64,000 bases of DNA, taken from NCBI GenBank assembly GCA_963798775.1, contig CAWCUK010000004.1, positions 248,001 through 312,000 of the forward strand, given 5' to 3'. The position numbers were made by a program, and so were the translations under genes. Positions 30,898 to 39,175 of this stretch are shown here, piece by piece. The DNA is from CAWCUK01 sp963798775. GTDB taxonomy: Bacteria; Bacteroidota; Ignavibacteria; Ignavibacteriales; Ignavibacteriaceae. Positions within the stretch are counted from its first letter, which is position 1. Each line of letters opens with the position of its first letter. The notes below the pieces were generated by a model that ran no database searches, had not been told where the DNA came from, and worked only from the letters and a program-made list of their open reading frames with translations.

Positions 30898-30927
30898 AAG
30901 CCGTTTCTTTTAAACGGCTTTTTTTAT
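30898..30927 (+). terminator. riboswitch-controlled intrinsic terminator
   Basis: AAGCCGTTT (30898-30906) pairs with AAACGGCTT (30912-30920) over a CTTTT loop, followed by a T run. The 5' arm can instead pair with the P1 3' strand and its flank, AAACGGGCTT (30869-30878). TPP binding that locks P1 should therefore free the terminator and switch the operon off. GGAGG and the receptor start codon follow directly. Confidence 0.85.
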
Positions 30928-30939
30928 TTTGGAGGTAAA

Positions 30940-33419
30940 ATGAAATACTTAATTATTCTTTTTTTAGTTTTAATGTACTTTTTCCGGCACAAAATATTCT
31001 TAAGGGAATTGTGCTCGATTCCGAAACTCTTCAGCCGCTTCCAGACGCAAATTTAATTGTAGAAGGAGCAAATCAAATAGGCACTGCTACAAATAAAGAC
31101 GGTGACTTTTACAATTAAAGGAAATTTCTCCGCTGCTTCAGTTATTATAGTAAGTTATGTCGGTTACTTTAACCAAAATATTTCTTTACAAAAAGCATCT
31201 TCGCGAAGAAAAAATTGTAATTAAACTTGAACCAAAAATAATTGCCTGCGCAAACTGTACTTGTTGAAGGAAGTCTTGGCAAACAAGGAGTTACTCCTTT
31301 GGCTTTTGATAAAATCAAAAGAAAAGAAATTGAGGAAAATTATACTGTTCAGGATGTTCCGGAATATTTAAGCACTCTACCTTCTACAACTTTTTATTCC
31401 GAAAACGGAAACGGAATAGGTTATAATTATTTAAGTATTAGAGGATTTGATCAGAGAAGAATTTCCGTTTCGATAAATGGAATACCCCAAAACGATCCCG
31501 AAGATCATAATGTTTACTGGCTCGATTTTCCCGATATTCTTGCAAGTACAGAAGTAATTCAAGTTCAGCGAGGTGCGGGTTCAGGAGTATTTCGGTTATC
31601 CAGCAATCGGCGGTTCAATAAATATTATAACTTCGGCCTTCTCAAATAAGCCGGAAGTAAATTTATCGGCTTCTTTAGGCAGTTATAACACAAGAAAATA
31701 TTCAGCTTCTTTTTCAAGCGGTTTAATTGATAAATAAATATTCTGTTTACGCAAAAATTTCAAAAATATTAAGTACCGGTTACAGAAATGATTCATGGGT
31801 TAATTTTAATTCTTATTATTTATCCGCGGTTCGTTATGATGATAAATTAACTACACAAATTAAATTTATACGGCGGCCCGGTTGCTGATGGATCTGGCAT
31901 ATACCGGACTTCCGAAATTTGCCGTAAATAATAAAGAATTTAAGAAAAGCAAATTATTCCGATTGGGGCGCTGATGAAAACGGTTATACGTACACTTTAA
32001 AACGGCGCCTGTTCGGAAATTGAAAATTTTTCTCAGCCTCACTATGAATTGTTAAATGAATTTAAGTTTAACAAAAATATTATATTTAATTCTGCATTAT
32101 TTTTAGTAATCGGCGATGGTTTTTTCGATTATGATGGTTCATGGTCTATTTATTATGATGATTATTTCCGGTTAAAAGCAAACGGATTTGATTCAACAAA
32201 TTCTGTCGCGAACGCTTTAATAAGAGCACAAGTTGAAAATAATCAATTTGGCTGGATTCCTCGTTTAAGTATTAAACACAATAACGGCGAATTTATTATA
32301 GGCGGAGAATTCAGAAGACATCGTTCTGAACATTGGGGGAGTATAAATTATGCTGAAAATCTTCCCGCGAATCTGCCAAAAGATTATCGCTATTATTTTT
32401 ATAACGGTAAGAATAATATTATAAATGGATTTGCTCATGAATCCTATAATTTGAGTAATTCAATAAATCTTTTAGGCGAAGTACAATTAGCTTATCACAA
32501 AACCGGTATCTATAACGAAAAGTATTTAAATAACAATTTTAATGTTGAAGGTTTATATCTGAATCCGCGGGCCGGAATAAATTATAAACTGAGCAAATTC
32601 CAAAATATTTTTTTCTCATTCGCGCGAGTAACGAGAGAGCCGAGATTAAAAAATTATTACGATGCCGCTGAATCAAGCGCGGGCGAAGTTCCGCAGTTTG
32701 AGCAGAATGCAGAAGGAAGTTATGATTTTAATAATCCGCTTGTAAAACCGGAAACGATGAATGATTTTGAAATCGGTTCTTCTTTCCAAAATAGTTTAGT
32801 TTCTTTTTCGGCAAACGCTTTTTATATGCTGTTTGATAATGAAATAGTTAAAAACGGAAAACTCGACCGATTCGGACAGCCGATTACCGGTAATGTTGAC
32901 CAAACTTTACACAGTGGCTTAGAGATTTCCGCTTCTGTTAAACCTGTTTCATCTTTGAATGTTTTTGGAAATGCCACGTTTAGTAAGAATGAAATTAAAC
33001 ACGGCAAATATTTTATTGATTCGGATAATTCAATAGATTTAAGCGGAAACAGAATCAGTGGTTTCCCGGATTTTCTTGCTAATTTTGGTGTAACATTTAA
33101 ATTAAATGGCCTATTTTTACAAATTAATGATAAATATGTCGGAGCGTTTTACTCAGATAATTATGATAAAAATTTAAAACAGTATTTACAGAAGTATCCG
33201 GATTTTGTAAGCTACGGCGACAATAAGAATGAAGCGTATTCAGTGACTGATTTTTACGCAAGTTACGAAGCATTATTATTTGATGCTCTGACACCTACAA
33301 AAATTTATGTTCAGGTGAATAATATTTTTAATAAATTATATTCCGCCAACGCGATTGGCAAAGAATTTTTCCCGGCGGCCGAAAGAAATTTCTTAGCCGG
33401 AATTCAAATCGGTTTATAA
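30940..33419 (+). CDS. TonB-dependent outer membrane receptor, probable thiamine/thiamine-phosphate uptake (about ten frameshifts in the first 1.1 kb)
   Basis: An ATG at 30940 after GGAGG opens a signal peptide. A carboxypeptidase-regulatory-like plug extension follows (KGIVLDSETLQPLPDANLIVEG), then the plug domain (VQDVPEYLSTLPST, YLSIRGFDQRRISVSINGIP, then a GSIN-type motif) and a 22-strand-type barrel to NFLAGIQIGL at 33419. The first 1.1 kb is broken near 30972, 31107, 31195, 31244, 31593, 31735, 31868, 31893, 31946 and 32000, nearly all repaired by removing one base. From 32049 the frame is intact. The TPP riboswitch upstream and thiN downstream indicate a role in importing thiamine or its derivatives. 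This specificity is inferred from context. Confidence 0.85.
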
Positions 33420-33436
33420 TAAATTATTGGTTTAAT

Positions 33437-34090
33437 TTGAAAAAATGTATAATACTAGCGAACGGAAAATCTCCCGCTAAAAATTTGATACTTTACTTAA
33501 AGCGGAAAGGTTATTCAACTTTAATTTGCGCTGACGGAGGAGCTAATTCGGCGAAGAAAATGGGGTTAGTTCCCGATTTTATTGTGGGCGATCTCGATTC
33601 AATAACTGATGAGACAAGAAATTATTTTGATGAAACTTCCGAGATAATAAAAATAAAAAGACAAAACGACACTGATGTTGAAAAATGCCTTAAGTTCGCG
33701 ATAAAGAAAAAATTTACCGAAGCACTGCTTTTAGGAGTAACCGGCGATAGGCTCGACCATTCTTTGTGCAATCTTGGAATTGTTATAAAATTTTTTGATA
33801 AAATTAAAATTAAACTTATCGCGGAAAATTCATTTTTAATTCCATATAAAAATGAAATAGAAATTAAAACAGTTCCCGGAGAAACAATTTCATTATATGG
33901 TTTTGATGCCAAAACAAAAATTACGTCTTCGGGATTGAAATATCCTCTTAAACATATTGCACTTCCATTCGGAAGAAAAGAAAGTACAAGCAATGTTGCT
34001 GAATCTGAAAAAATAAAATTAAAAATTAAAGGAGGAATCATATTTGTAATTAGGGATATTAACCTGATTAGGAAATATGACCTCCTTTAA
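33437..34090 (+). CDS. thiN: thiamine pyrophosphokinase
   Basis: This 217-residue enzyme pyrophosphorylates thiamine to the cofactor TPP using ATP. Visible family motifs are ICADGGANSAKKMGLVPDFIVGDLDSI, QNDTDVEKCLKFA and LLLGVTGDRLDHSLCNLGI, all characteristic of thiamine pyrophosphokinase. The C-terminal thiamine-binding beta domain includes LKYPLKH. It starts 17 bases after the TonB receptor stop, so it is in the same riboswitch-controlled transcript. Together they form a salvage route: uptake by the receptor, activation by ThiN. No inner membrane thiamine transporter (PnuT-type) gene lies between them, unlike many Bacteroidota loci. Confidence 0.93.
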   Translation: MKKCIILANGKSPAKNLILYLKRKGYSTLICADGGANSAKKMGLVPDFIVGDLDSITDETRNYFDETSEIIKIKRQNDTDVEKCLKFAIKKKFTEALLLGVTGDRLDHSLCNLGIVIKFFDKIKIKLIAENSFLIPYKNEIEIKTVPGETISLYGFDAKTKITSSGLKYPLKHIALPFGRKESTSNVAESEKIKLKIKGGIIFVIRDINLIRKYDLL

Positions 34091-34100
34091 AGGAAAGAAT

Positions 34101-35171
34101 TTAAACTTTAGCTTCAAGAACAATATTAAAAGGAGTTTCGGTTGCTCTTCTGAAATTTCTGAAGCCAGCTTTTTTCAAAATATTTCCAAGCCTTTCTTCT
34201 CCGGCCTGTGCACCAAGTGCTGTTCCAACTTCCTGTGAAAGAGAATTCGGAACACATAAACCGGCGGAAGCTGCGTAAAATAATCTGCTTACCGGGTTTA
34301 TATTTTCTTCCAGTTTATCTCCCGCGAATGGTTCAACCATAAAAATTGTTCCGTCTTTTGCTAAAACTTCTCTTGTATGTTTTGCTGCACCCAGAGGATC
34401 TCCTAAATCATGGAAACAATCCATATAACAGACGGCGTCAAAAACTTCTCCGTTAAATTGTTTTGCATCGGCTACTTCAAATTTTACTCTATCTGCAACA
34501 CCTTCTTCTTTCGCTCTTTTTCTTGCGGTTTCTATTGATTTATCATGATAATCAAATCCATAAAATTTAGAATTAGGATAAGCTTTAGCCATTATAATTG
34601 TTGAAGCACCATGTCCGCAGCCAACATCAGCTAATTTAGCGCCGGCCTTTAATTTTTCATCGACACCGTTCAAAGCAGGAATCCAGTTTGTTGTTAAATT
34701 AGCTTTATATCCTGATTTAAAAAACGATTCGGTCCCAAAGAAAAGATTATGATGATGTTCATGCCAACCCATTCCTTCACCATTCAGAAACTTGTCTTTT
34801 ATTTTATCTTCATCCAGCCACATTGCAGATACAACATCAAATCCGGGTGCAAGAAAAAATGCACTTTCATTTGCAAGTATCATTGCATGTTCATCCGGTA
34901 ATTCAAATTTATCAAGAACCGGATCATAATTTATATAACCGCCGGCGGCCTGATTATTCAGCCATTCTCTAACATATCGTTCATTAGTTTTTGTTTTAGA
35001 GGATAGTTCTAATGCTGAAATTTTTCCCGCACCGGACATTGCTTTATATAATCCAAGTTTATGGCCGAGATTTATCATAACGCCGGACATACTCGCTGCC
35101 ATATCATTAACTACAGTATGAACAAAATTTTCAACTTGTTCATTGTCAATTCCTTTTTTTTCTGCTAACAT
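34101..35171 (-). CDS. SAM-dependent class I methyltransferase with N-terminal winged-helix domain
   Basis: This 356-residue protein has an N-terminal winged helix (about residues 20-90, with KTNERYVREWLNN) of the dimerisation type seen in O-methyltransferases and Rv2258c-like proteins. A Rossmann methyltransferase domain follows: motif I LADVGCGHGASTIIMAKAY near residue 182, then YGFDYHDKSIETARKRAK, CYMDCFHDLGDP and TIFMVEPFA. Its ribosome site GGAG lies eight bases before the ATG. The substrate is unknown. An AraC-family regulator is encoded just upstream on the same strand and may control it. Confidence 0.85.
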   Translation of the reverse strand: MLAEKKGIDNEQVENFVHTVVNDMAASMSGVMINLGHKLGLYKAMSGAGKISALELSSKTKTNERYVREWLNNQAAGGYINYDPVLDKFELPDEHAMILANESAFFLAPGFDVVSAMWLDEDKIKDKFLNGEGMGWHEHHHNLFFGTESFFKSGYKANLTTNWIPALNGVDEKLKAGAKLADVGCGHGASTIIMAKAYPNSKFYGFDYHDKSIETARKRAKEEGVADRVKFEVADAKQFNGEVFDAVCYMDCFHDLGDPLGAAKHTREVLAKDGTIFMVEPFAGDKLEENINPVSRLFYAASAGLCVPNSLSQEVGTALGAQAGEERLGNILKKAGFRNFRRATETPFNIVLEAKV

Positions 35172-35286
35172 ATAATAACTCCTTTCATAAAAGCTTTAAA
35201 TTAATTATGGTAAATCTGAGTTTTTAAGATAAGAGTTAGAAGAAAAGCTATTTATACTGAAAAGTTTATTTTTTGTGCTGAAGAGT

Positions 35287-36156
35287 TCAGAATGAATTTT
35301 GAAGAGTGGTTCTAAATTTTAGAGGAGTTGTCCCGAATTTTTCTTTAAATATTCTGATGAAATGCGATTCATTTTTAAACCCGCTTTCAAAAATAATTTC
35401 ATCAATAGATTTATCAGTAGTTTCAAGAAGATATTTTGAAAAATTAAGCCTTTTATTTGTAAGCCACCTGCCGGGAGAGATTCCATATATTTCATCAAAA
35501 TCCCTTTTAAAGGATGAAAGGCTTCTGCCGCAGAGTTTTGAATATTCTTCAAGCTGTAAATTATAATTAAAATTATCTTCCATTACTTCTCTTATAGAAA
35601 TTTTATTATAGTTGCATAAATCTCTGAAATAAAAAGTTAAATCAGGATTATTATTTGAAGAAAGAATATCGACTAACAATTCCTCAAATTTCATTTTTAA
35701 AAGATTTTTGGGCGGCGGATCAGGCTTGGGAAAATAAGACAAAACAGAATGGAAATAGGTTTCAAGAACTTCATCTAATTTTAATCTGATTATTTTATCA
35801 GAAATATTTTTAAGATTATTCCCCGGCATTTTTATTTCATATTTTTTTATAACATTTTTTATAAAATCATCAGGTACAAAAATAGTTAGAACGCAATAAT
35901 CTTCATCAAAAAATTGTTCAACAATATTCGCCCCTTTTTTTACAAAAACAGAATCACCGCGTTTCAGCATATATTCATTTTGCTGTGTTTTCCATTTCTT
36001 TTTTCCTCCCAGCACATAGGTGAAAATATTTAAATGAGACCAGAGAGGCATTACCGGTTCAGTTATTATACACTTATATTCACAGAATAGCAGTTCATTT
36101 ACTTCAAATTTTTTAAATAAATTGCTGTTTGATATAAAGTCATAAAAATTTATCAT
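35287..36156 (-). CDS. AraC-family transcriptional regulator
   Basis: This 289-residue protein has a cupin-like N-terminal sensory half and a C-terminal double helix-turn-helix: LEEYSKLCGRSLSSFKRDFDEIYGISPGRWLTNKRLNFSK and TTDKSIDEIIFESGFKNESHFIRIFKEKFGTTPLKFR-type blocks (residues about 195-285). This is the AraC/XylS signature. It lies 115 bases upstream of the methyltransferase gene in the same direction, so that gene is the first candidate target. The effector is unknown. Confidence 0.88.
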   Translation of the reverse strand: MINFYDFISNSNLFKKFEVNELLFCEYKCIITEPVMPLWSHLNIFTYVLGGKKKWKTQQNEYMLKRGDSVFVKKGANIVEQFFDEDYCVLTIFVPDDFIKNVIKKYEIKMPGNNLKNISDKIIRLKLDEVLETYFHSVLSYFPKPDPPPKNLLKMKFEELLVDILSSNNNPDLTFYFRDLCNYNKISIREVMEDNFNYNLQLEEYSKLCGRSLSSFKRDFDEIYGISPGRWLTNKRLNFSKYLLETTDKSIDEIIFESGFKNESHFIRIFKEKFGTTPLKFRTTLQNSF

Positions 36157-36300
36157 TCTAGCTTAGCTTAATATTTTCAGTTAAAAATAATAATTACTAA
36201 TAAAATTTAAAGTGAAAAAAATAATTATTTGCTGCAAATAACTATTTGTGATTTCTAAAATATTTATTCATTTTAAACTTTTAAATAATTATAAAAGTTT

Positions 36301-37710
36301 ATGGTAACCTTTTCTGTTTTAGACATTTTTATAATCATATCATTTTTTTTAATCGTTTTATTAATCGGATTTTGGACCGGAAAAAAATCCGGCGAAGACG
36401 CTGATGATTATCTCCTTTCCGGCAGAAAAGTCGGACTTTTCTTATTTATCCTAACTAATGTTTCCACCTGGTACGGCGGTATTTTGGGGGTAGGGGAGTT
36501 TACTTACCGATACGGAATCGCAAGCTGGTTTACACAAGGATTTCCTTATTATGTTTTTGCTTTTTTGTTTGCTCTTTTCTTCGCGAAAAAAATTCGTGCG
36601 GCTTCACTGTTTACAATTCCCGATAAAATAACTCAAACTTACGGCAAGAAGGCCGGATTATTTTCGGCTGTATTAGTTTTTGTTCTTGTTTCACCCGCGC
36701 CTTATCTTTTAATGTCGGCTAATTTGATTTCATTAATTTTCGGCACGGGGATACTAATTAGCTTATTTATAGCGCTCGTACTTTCAATTTCTTATTTAAT
36801 TAAAGGCGGATTTCGTTCAAATATTTATACCGATGCTTTTCAATTTTTTGTAATGTTCGGCGGATTTATTCTTATTCTAGTATTGTCCTATTTTAATTTC
36901 GGCGGATATAATTTTCTTTCATCCTCTTTGCCGAAAGAACATTTGCAGCTTTCCGGCGGAGCTTCGCCAACATTTATTATCGTTTGGTTTTTAATTGCGC
37001 TTTGGACATTCGCAGACCCCGGATTTCATCAGCGGTGTTACGCGGCTAATGACGGAAATACAGCGGTAAAAGGAATTATTATTTCAATCTTCTTTTGGGC
37101 CCTTTTTGATTTTCTTACTACATCCTCGGGACTTTACGCCAGAGCCGTTTTGCCCAATGTCGGTCAGCCGGTTTTAGCTTATCCTTTGTATGCCGAAAAA
37201 ATTCTCGGACCCGGTTTAAAAGGAATATTTTATGCAGCAATGTTCGCCACAATTATGTCAACGTCAAATAGTTTTTTATTTTTAAGCGGAACTACAATCG
37301 GGCGCGATTTTATTTTTGAGATTCATAAAAAATCAGATGAGAAAAAATTAAAAACTTATACCATTATTGGATTAATTTTAAGCGGCATCCTTTCATTAAT
37401 TCTTGCTTATAAAATTCCTTCAGTTATTGAAATTTGGTATACGGTAGGCTCACTTTGCATTCCGGGAATGATTCTTCCCGTTATAAGCGCTTACTATGAA
37501 AAAATTAGAATTTCAAATTCAATTTTATTTTTGGAGATGATTTTATCAGTCGGGGGAAGTATTATTTGGTTTTTTGTCCGTAATAGTTTTTCCGGTTACC
37601 CTGTAATAAATGAAATTGAACCGATGCTTGTTGGATTTCTCATTTCTATTCTAATTCATTTGATTGGCCTTTTTCGCCGGAATTATTTTTTATTAGCAGC
37701 GAAAGAATAA
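36301..37710 (+). CDS. sodium:solute symporter family protein
   Basis: This 469-residue membrane transporter has about 13 membrane segments. The family start is visible in FWTGKKSGEDADDYLLSGRKVG, and later GGILGVGEFTYRYG and FADPGFHQRCYAA match the SSS core. Members import sugars, amino acids, vitamins or nucleosides with Na+. No substrate can be assigned, and it is not in the riboswitch operon. No clear Shine-Dalgarno site precedes the ATG. Its last 65 bases overlap the 3' end of the convergent TerC-like gene. Confidence 0.87.
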   Translation: MVTFSVLDIFIIISFFLIVLLIGFWTGKKSGEDADDYLLSGRKVGLFLFILTNVSTWYGGILGVGEFTYRYGIASWFTQGFPYYVFAFLFALFFAKKIRAASLFTIPDKITQTYGKKAGLFSAVLVFVLVSPAPYLLMSANLISLIFGTGILISLFIALVLSISYLIKGGFRSNIYTDAFQFFVMFGGFILILVLSYFNFGGYNFLSSSLPKEHLQLSGGASPTFIIVWFLIALWTFADPGFHQRCYAANDGNTAVKGIIISIFFWALFDFLTTSSGLYARAVLPNVGQPVLAYPLYAEKILGPGLKGIFYAAMFATIMSTSNSFLFLSGTTIGRDFIFEIHKKSDEKKLKTYTIIGLILSGILSLILAYKIPSVIEIWYTVGSLCIPGMILPVISAYYEKIRISNSILFLEMILSVGGSIIWFFVRNSFSGYPVINEIEPMLVGFLISILIHLIGLFRRNYFLLAAKE

Positions 37711-38596
37711 CAGAAACGGCAAGAGCAGCGATAATAACTCCCAAGGAAATTACGGTGGGAATAGGAAAAATTTCAGAAAGAAACATTTTAATACCGACAA
37801 AAAATAATATTACCGCTACTCCGTATTTCAAATATTTAAAAAGATCCACAATACCCGCCAAAGCAAAATAAAGCGCCCGTAGGCCGAGAATCGCAAAAAT
37901 ATTTGATGTAATAATTATAAATGAATCATGAGTAATAGCAATTACCGCGGGAATAGAATCTACAGCGAAAATTATATCTGAGGATTCTATTAATAAAAAT
38001 GTAAGGAACATTGACGTTGCGAAAACTTTATTCTCTTTTTTGATGAAGAAGTTTTTCCCATGAAACTCCGGCAGAAGATTAAAATATTTTTTCGCGAACT
38101 TAATTACTCTATTATTCTCTTTATCAATTTTGTCATCATCTCCGAATGCCATTTTATAAGCCGCATACATTAAAATTGCCGCGAAAAGATAAATAATAGG
38201 ATGGAATAAAGTTATTAAACCCACTCCGGCTAAAATAAAAATGATACGAAAAACTATAGCGCTTAAAATTCCCCATTTAAGCACGTGCGGCTGGCTTTCC
38301 ATCGGAACGTCCATAACTTTGAATATCATTAAGAAGACGAAAAGATTATCTACGGAAAGAGATTTTTCAATTAAATAGCCGGTTAAAAATTCAATCGCGC
38401 CGTTGTGGCCGTTTGGAAGGAAAAAATAAATAAAAGTATCAAAAAGCAGAGCGGTGATGATCCAGACACCGCTCCAAATTAAACTGCTTTTTAATGTAAT
38501 TTTACCTTTACGATGATCAGTAACATAAAGATCTATAAAGAATAAAATTGATACAATTATCGCGAAAATTATCCAGAAATAATATTCTTTAAGCAA
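37646..38596 (-). CDS. TerC/Alx family membrane protein
   Basis: This 316-residue protein has eight or nine hydrophobic segments. It has the two acidic TerC motifs: EKSLSVDNLFVFLMIF near residue 82 and LLIESSDIIFAVDSIPAV near residue 200. The family is linked to metal (manganese) homeostasis and to co-translocational metalation of exported enzymes, and originally to tellurite resistance. The size and order match Alx-type members. It ends inside the convergent sodium:solute symporter gene. The arginine decarboxylase gene lies 12 bases upstream on the same strand, so they may be co-transcribed. Confidence 0.9.
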   Translation of the reverse strand: MLKEYYFWIIFAIIVSILFFIDLYVTDHRKGKITLKSSLIWSGVWIITALLFDTFIYFFLPNGHNGAIEFLTGYLIEKSLSVDNLFVFLMIFKVMDVPMESQPHVLKWGILSAIVFRIIFILAGVGLITLFHPIIYLFAAILMYAAYKMAFGDDDKIDKENNRVIKFAKKYFNLLPEFHGKNFFIKKENKVFATSMFLTFLLIESSDIIFAVDSIPAVIAITHDSFIIITSNIFAILGLRALYFALAGIVDLFKYLKYGVAVILFFVGIKMFLSEIFPIPTVISLGVIIAALAVSVILSLLIKNNSGEKGQSNELE

Positions 38597-38608
38597 GATA
38601 ATTCCATT

Positions 38609-39154
38609 TTAAGGAAGTAAAATACCCGCGGCCAAAACCGTGGTCCACAAACCGTTTTTATCTCCCTCAGCGGATTGAGTAATATTAAATGAACGGACAA
38701 TTTTGCCGGACATTTTATAAATATTTTCTCTTTCGCTCCAATCGGTATCGGGATTAAAATCTACTCCCAATGTAGTTGCAAGCATAGTAGCCGCAAGATC
38801 TTCAGCGTAATCACCGGCTACTTTTTCGGTTTCACCGAATGGATGGTGTTCTGAAAGATAGCCGTACATTGTATTATCGGCAGGCAAAGCAACACCTATT
38901 GAAGAAGCTATTAATCTATTTGGTTCGTTAGTTGAATTACTGGCCATAACGGCAAAAGTAATCTGTCCCGGCCTTAGTTCTTTTATTCCTTCATCTTTAC
39001 TTATTCTTTTGCAGCCGGTTGGAAATATGCTGCTTACTGTTACAAGATTACAAATTTCTATTTCCGCGCTTCTTAAAGCTAATTCAAAAGAAGTTAAATA
39101 TTCCTTATGTCTGCCTACCCCTTTGGTGAAGAATATTTTTGTTGGAACATACAA
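38609..39154 (-). CDS. pdaD: pyruvoyl-dependent arginine decarboxylase
   Basis: This 181-residue proenzyme decarboxylates arginine to agmatine, a polyamine precursor. The self-cleavage site VSSIFPTG is at about residues 39-46, where the second Ser becomes the pyruvoyl group of the alpha chain. FAVMASNSTNEPNRLIASSIGVALP and YGYLSEHHPFGET match the archaeal and chlorobial enzymes. I chose TTG at 39154 because AAGGAG lies eight bases upstream. Family members from archaea, chlamydiae and the Chlorobi/Bacteroidota side are known. Its other polyamine genes are not in this window. Confidence 0.9.
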   Translation of the reverse strand: MYVPTKIFFTKGVGRHKEYLTSFELALRSAEIEICNLVTVSSIFPTGCKRISKDEGIKELRPGQITFAVMASNSTNEPNRLIASSIGVALPADNTMYGYLSEHHPFGETEKVAGDYAEDLAATMLATTLGVDFNPDTDWSERENIYKMSGKIVRSFNITQSAEGDKNGLWTTVLAAGILLP

Positions 39155-39175
39155 AATGTCATCTCCTTTCTGAGA

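Noticed and set aside
36301..37710. The sodium:solute symporter as the missing thiamine transporter
   Set aside because: It is not in the riboswitch operon, is separated by two minus-strand genes, and has no visible TPP element upstream.
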